Source: Clostridium sp. UBA6640
Lineage (GTDB): Bacteria; Bacillota; Clostridia; Clostridiales; Clostridiaceae
Direction of reading: 5' to 3'
Length of the DNA stretch: 13,509 nucleotides
Assembly (NCBI RefSeq): GCF_002455975.1
Contig: NZ_DKLM01000059.1
Coordinates: 4,118-17,626, forward strand
The notes under the pieces were generated by a model. The model did no database searches, was not told the origin of the DNA, and saw only the letters and a list, made by a program, of their open reading frames with translations. The position numbers and the translations under genes were made by a program. This document shows, one piece after another, positions 13,199 to 13,509 of this stretch. Each line of letters starts with the position of its first letter. Positions within the stretch are counted from its first letter, which is position 1.

Positions 13199-13509
13199 AT
13201 GACAAAAATATCTAATCAACAAATTATAATTGACATAGCGCCGCTAAGAGCAGCGGACCGTAACCGCTGGAACATTTTGGCTCGAAGTTACAAAACCTTT
13301 TATGAGACTGAGCTCTCTGATTCCGAATACGACAGAGTTTGGAACCATTTGCTGAACTCCGATGAAATCTTCGGTTTTGGCGCATATCTTCAAGGAAACT
13401 TGATTGGTATCACTCACTACCTGTTTCATCGCACTATCTGGATGGAAAAAGTCTGTTACCTGCAAGACCTCTTTGTTGATGAAGTTGCCCGTGGGCATGG
13501 TGTGGCTCC
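13199..13509 (+). CDS. GNAT-family N-acetyltransferase, 3' part outside the window
   Basis: The first 103 codons begin MTKISNQQIIIDIAPLRAAD. The central strand pair FGFGAYLQGNLIGITHYLFH (61-80), the CYLQDLFVDEVARGHGVA stretch (87-104) and its VxxxxRGxGVA acetyl-CoA loop identify a GNAT acetyltransferase. The usual family length is about 150 residues, so roughly one third lies beyond the edge. The ATG at 13199 follows GAGAGGA. From about codon 13 the DNA is far richer in G and C than everything to its left, with codons such as CGC, CTG and GCG that are rare in the other genes. This suggests recent arrival from a higher-GC, perhaps proteobacterial, donor, while the promoter, ribosome site and first codons look local. 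The substrate is unknown. Confidence 0.9.
   Translation, partial: MTKISNQQIIIDIAPLRAADRNRWNILARSYKTFYETELSDSEYDRVWNHLLNSDEIFGFGAYLQGNLIGITHYLFHRTIWMEKVCYLQDLFVDEVARGHGVA

Noticed and set aside
13244..13498. 84-aa minus-strand frame inside the last gene
   Set aside because: It is antisense to the GNAT gene, has no ribosome site of its own, and exists because the richer DNA has few stops.

Overview
The window is AT-rich DNA from a low-GC, Gram-positive, spore-forming anaerobe, most likely Clostridium or a close relative. The grounds are a Spo0E-like phosphatase, TTG starts with strong AGGAGG-type ribosome binding sites, extended -10 boxes (TGTTATAAT), a clostridial-looking MraY, and a degraded MobV-type mobilisation gene of a kind common in Firmicutes elements. 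No rRNA, tRNA or CRISPR array was found.

Positions 1-1331 hold a divergent pair: the start of an OmpR/BceR-like response regulator (minus strand, cut by the window edge) and an MTA/SAH nucleosidase (plus strand). A perfect 14-bp inverted repeat lies between them. Positions about 1440-3830 look like a remnant of a mobile element with richer base composition. It holds an intact 375-aa protein of unknown function, a cluster of GGGCTT/AAGCCC hairpins including a strong terminator, and a decayed mobilisation gene reduced to its coiled-coil C-terminal half. Positions 3840-4939 hold a 54-aa Spo0E-like protein and a ClpP-family protease subunit, both on the minus strand.

Positions about 5170-12990 are an accessory region. 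Most genes are single, unrelated and on the minus strand: a GyrI-like effector-binding protein, a GNAT acetyltransferase, a DUF4303-like protein, an LCM-type methyltransferase next to an MraY, a divergent CPBP-like membrane protein and a 52-aa zinc-ribbon protein. A plus-strand helix-turn-helix regulator is the exception. Long intergenic stretches separate many of these genes. Five of them carry related copies of a repeat, and a sixth carries one part of it. In full copies, read on the plus strand, it has (i) a left box ACCGCATTATTCA, (ii) 75-110 bp later an imperfect hairpin whose downstream arm is the inverse of the left box, and (iii) a TAAATAAGAA box 36-37 bp beyond. Read in the direction of the genes, the order is stop codon, box, terminator-like hairpin, left box, extended -10 promoter, next gene. 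The hairpin stems differ between copies by compensating changes, so the fold appears to be conserved. This repeat family, and the cassette-like array it punctuates, is the most interesting thing in the window.

The window ends in the first 103 codons of a second GNAT acetyltransferase on the plus strand, whose base composition is clearly richer than its surroundings and suggests recent transfer.
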